A stretch of 64,000 bases of DNA, taken from contig DIYL01000040.1 of NCBI GenBank assembly GCA_002428985.1, positions 62,001-126,000 of the forward strand, read 5' to 3'. This DNA comes from Anaerolineales bacterium UBA6055. Its GTDB lineage: Bacteria > Chloroflexota > Anaerolineae > Aggregatilineales > Phototrophicaceae. The notes below the pieces were generated by a model, which did no database searches, was not told the DNA's origin, and saw only the letters and a list, made by a program, of their open reading frames with translations. Positions 62,800-64,000 of the stretch are shown here, one piece after another. Within the stretch, counting starts at the first letter, position 1. Every line of letters starts with the position of its first letter. The position numbers were made by a program, and so were the translations under genes.

Positions 62800-64000
62800 T
62801 TAAACCTCTGCTGATACTTCTTCTGGTTGAGACTTTAAATCAATCTCTTTGGAAATGGTAGTCCGTGGAATAGGTTTGGTTTCGGTGACGTTTATGTCAT
62901 TGTCATCAGATTCTGCACTGCGTTCTTCATTTTCTTGACCTTGATAGACTGCAATCGAGAAACTAAAGGTACTGCCGACACCAACTTCACTCTCTAACCA
63001 GATGTCTCCATCCATAAGTTCTAGCAATTGCTTAGAAATCGGGAGACCCAAGCCTGTACCTGACCGCACATCTCGACCCGAATTGGTTGCTTGGCTAAAT
63101 TCCTCAAATACAGCTTCATGGAATTCTGGCGCGATACCAATACCTGTGTCTTGGAGTGAGAAGACAACTTTATCATCTTTTTGTGTGACGGTTAATTTAA
63201 TGAGACCTCCGTCTGTATATTTACAAGCATTACTATACAAGTTGAGTAATACTTGACGCAAGCGTGATTCATCTGCCCAAACGTTAGGCAATGGGTCTGG
63301 TAAATTTTCTTCAAATCCGATGGGTTGTCCTTTAATCAGCCCTTTGGCGACTGATGTCACCGCTGCAATGATTGGACTGGCATCAACTTCTTGCATATGG
63401 ATTTCTAGTTTACCTGCATCTACTTTAGCAAGATCCAAAATATCGTTGATGACATGGAGTAATTGCCGACCACTATCATAAATTTGATTCAGGTCCCGTT
63501 CATACATATTAGGGAGGGGCTGATTATCATACATCATTGGGAATTTAAGCATCGTTTCACTAAAGCCAATGATCGCATTCAACGGTGTGCGTAACTCATG
63601 ACTCATATTTGCAAGAAATTGCCCTCGAAATTGTTTTGCTTCTTCAGCTGCATCATAGGCTGTCTCGAGTTCTTTGTTCGAATCCATCAGTTGTGTACCG
63701 AGGATTTCACTGCGTTTGAGGCTTAGTTGAAGTGCTTGACGTTTTTCGAAGAGTTCATCGTTGGTTCGTCGTTCACGTTGATAATTCGATAGTGCCCACT
63801 CTGTAATCTGATATAACTCTCCACTCACCTGTACTGCGAAAATTGCAGATAAGATCACAAGGAAGCTTGAAAAGATTTGTTCGCTACCTACGACAAAATT
63901 CGTGATGCTTGTGATGTTAGGCGATAAAATGGCTACAACAATTGACAAGATTGCCATAAAAACCGTATGTGACGGGGACAAAAGCAAACCAGATAGAAAG
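62800..64000 (-). CDS. Membrane histidine kinase (N-terminus beyond window)
   Basis: The frame stays open to the right edge, so the start is missing. Visible are hydrophobic helices (FMAILSIVVAIL, SFLVILSAIFAVQVSG), a coiled-coil linker, HisKA with the phospho-acceptor histidine in FLANMSHELRTPLNAIIGFS, and HATPase motifs: N box VLLNLYSNACKYTD, G1 LQDTGIGIA, G2 GTGLGLPISKQLLELMDG. A ~50-residue acidic tail follows. It should phosphorylate the response regulator encoded 3 bases downstream. Stimulus unknown. Confidence 0.9.
   Translation of the reverse strand, partial: FLSGLLLSPSHTVFMAILSIVVAILSPNITSITNFVVGSEQIFSSFLVILSAIFAVQVSGELYQITEWALSNYQRERRTNDELFEKRQALQLSLKRSEILGTQLMDSNKELETAYDAAEEAKQFRGQFLANMSHELRTPLNAIIGFSETMLKFPMMYDNQPLPNMYERDLNQIYDSGRQLLHVINDILDLAKVDAGKLEIHMQEVDASPIIAAVTSVAKGLIKGQPIGFEENLPDPLPNVWADESRLRQVLLNLYSNACKYTDGGLIKLTVTQKDDKVVFSLQDTGIGIAPEFHEAVFEEFSQATNSGRDVRSGTGLGLPISKQLLELMDGDIWLESEVGVGSTFSFSIAVYQGQENEERSAESDDNDINVTETKPIPRTTISKEIDLKSQPEEVSAEV

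Overview
The window looks like chromosome of a free-living bacterium of moderately low GC, most consistent with Chloroflexota (Anaerolineae or relatives). This rests on gene content only: a T-box-controlled phenylalanyl-tRNA synthetase, very large GAF-repeat sensors, SH3b/LysM envelope proteins, WD40/TolB-like lipoproteins, dolichyl-phosphate-mannose-type glycosyltransferases, Uma2 nucleases and a PucC-like transporter. No rRNA, CRISPR array or intact insertion sequence was seen.

Layout. 1-6.7 kb: the end-truncated gene of a giant PAS/GAF sensor behind a REC-degenerate-GGDEF regulator. 7-15.4 kb: methyltransferase, SDR, AraC regulator, hydantoinase B, Nudix protein, DUF456 protein, an acyl-ACP-reductase-like enzyme, Hsp20 and a decayed STAS-like gene. 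15.4-20 kb: hydantoinase A, then a compact RNA-related block (P-loop polynucleotide-kinase-like protein, a fused RHH-MazF protein, a Thg1-like 3'-5' polymerase), a thioesterase, and a structured RNA on the minus strand that I read as a circularly permuted two-piece tmRNA with its own promoter and terminator. 20-24.6 kb: a minus-strand cluster of esterase, two ADP-ribosylglycohydrolase paralogs and a sulfotransferase. 24.6-31.1 kb: proB and proA, separated by an AT-rich insert (pentapeptide and DUF433 genes) bracketed by two copies of the proB 3' end, then Uma2, phosphoesterase and membrane-protein genes.

33-42.7 kb: a T-box leader (Phe codon) precedes pheS, but pheS and pheT are separated by three tandem paralogous membrane glycosyltransferase genes, all in one apparent operon. 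42.7-46.9 kb: a frameshifted RAYT transposase pseudogene carrying a perfect palindrome, a 2-hydroxyacid dehydrogenase, FabI and a LysM lipoprotein. 47-51.2 kb: a minus-strand operon of PucC-like transporter, a TGA-interrupted small gene, an HD protein and another glycosyltransferase. 51.4-62 kb: universal stress protein, HAD phosphatase, glycerate kinase, a propeller lipoprotein, a 1,184-residue SH3b-repeat surface protein coupled to a KDPG aldolase, two unknown proteins and a diacylglycerol kinase. 62-64 kb: a response regulator and a histidine kinase cut by the window edge.

The strongest leads are the permuted tmRNA, the MazF/kinase/Thg1 block that could cut and repair RNA, the glycosyltransferases lodged inside pheST under T-box control, and the proB-flanked insertion. 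All functional statements come from motif reading; no database search was run.
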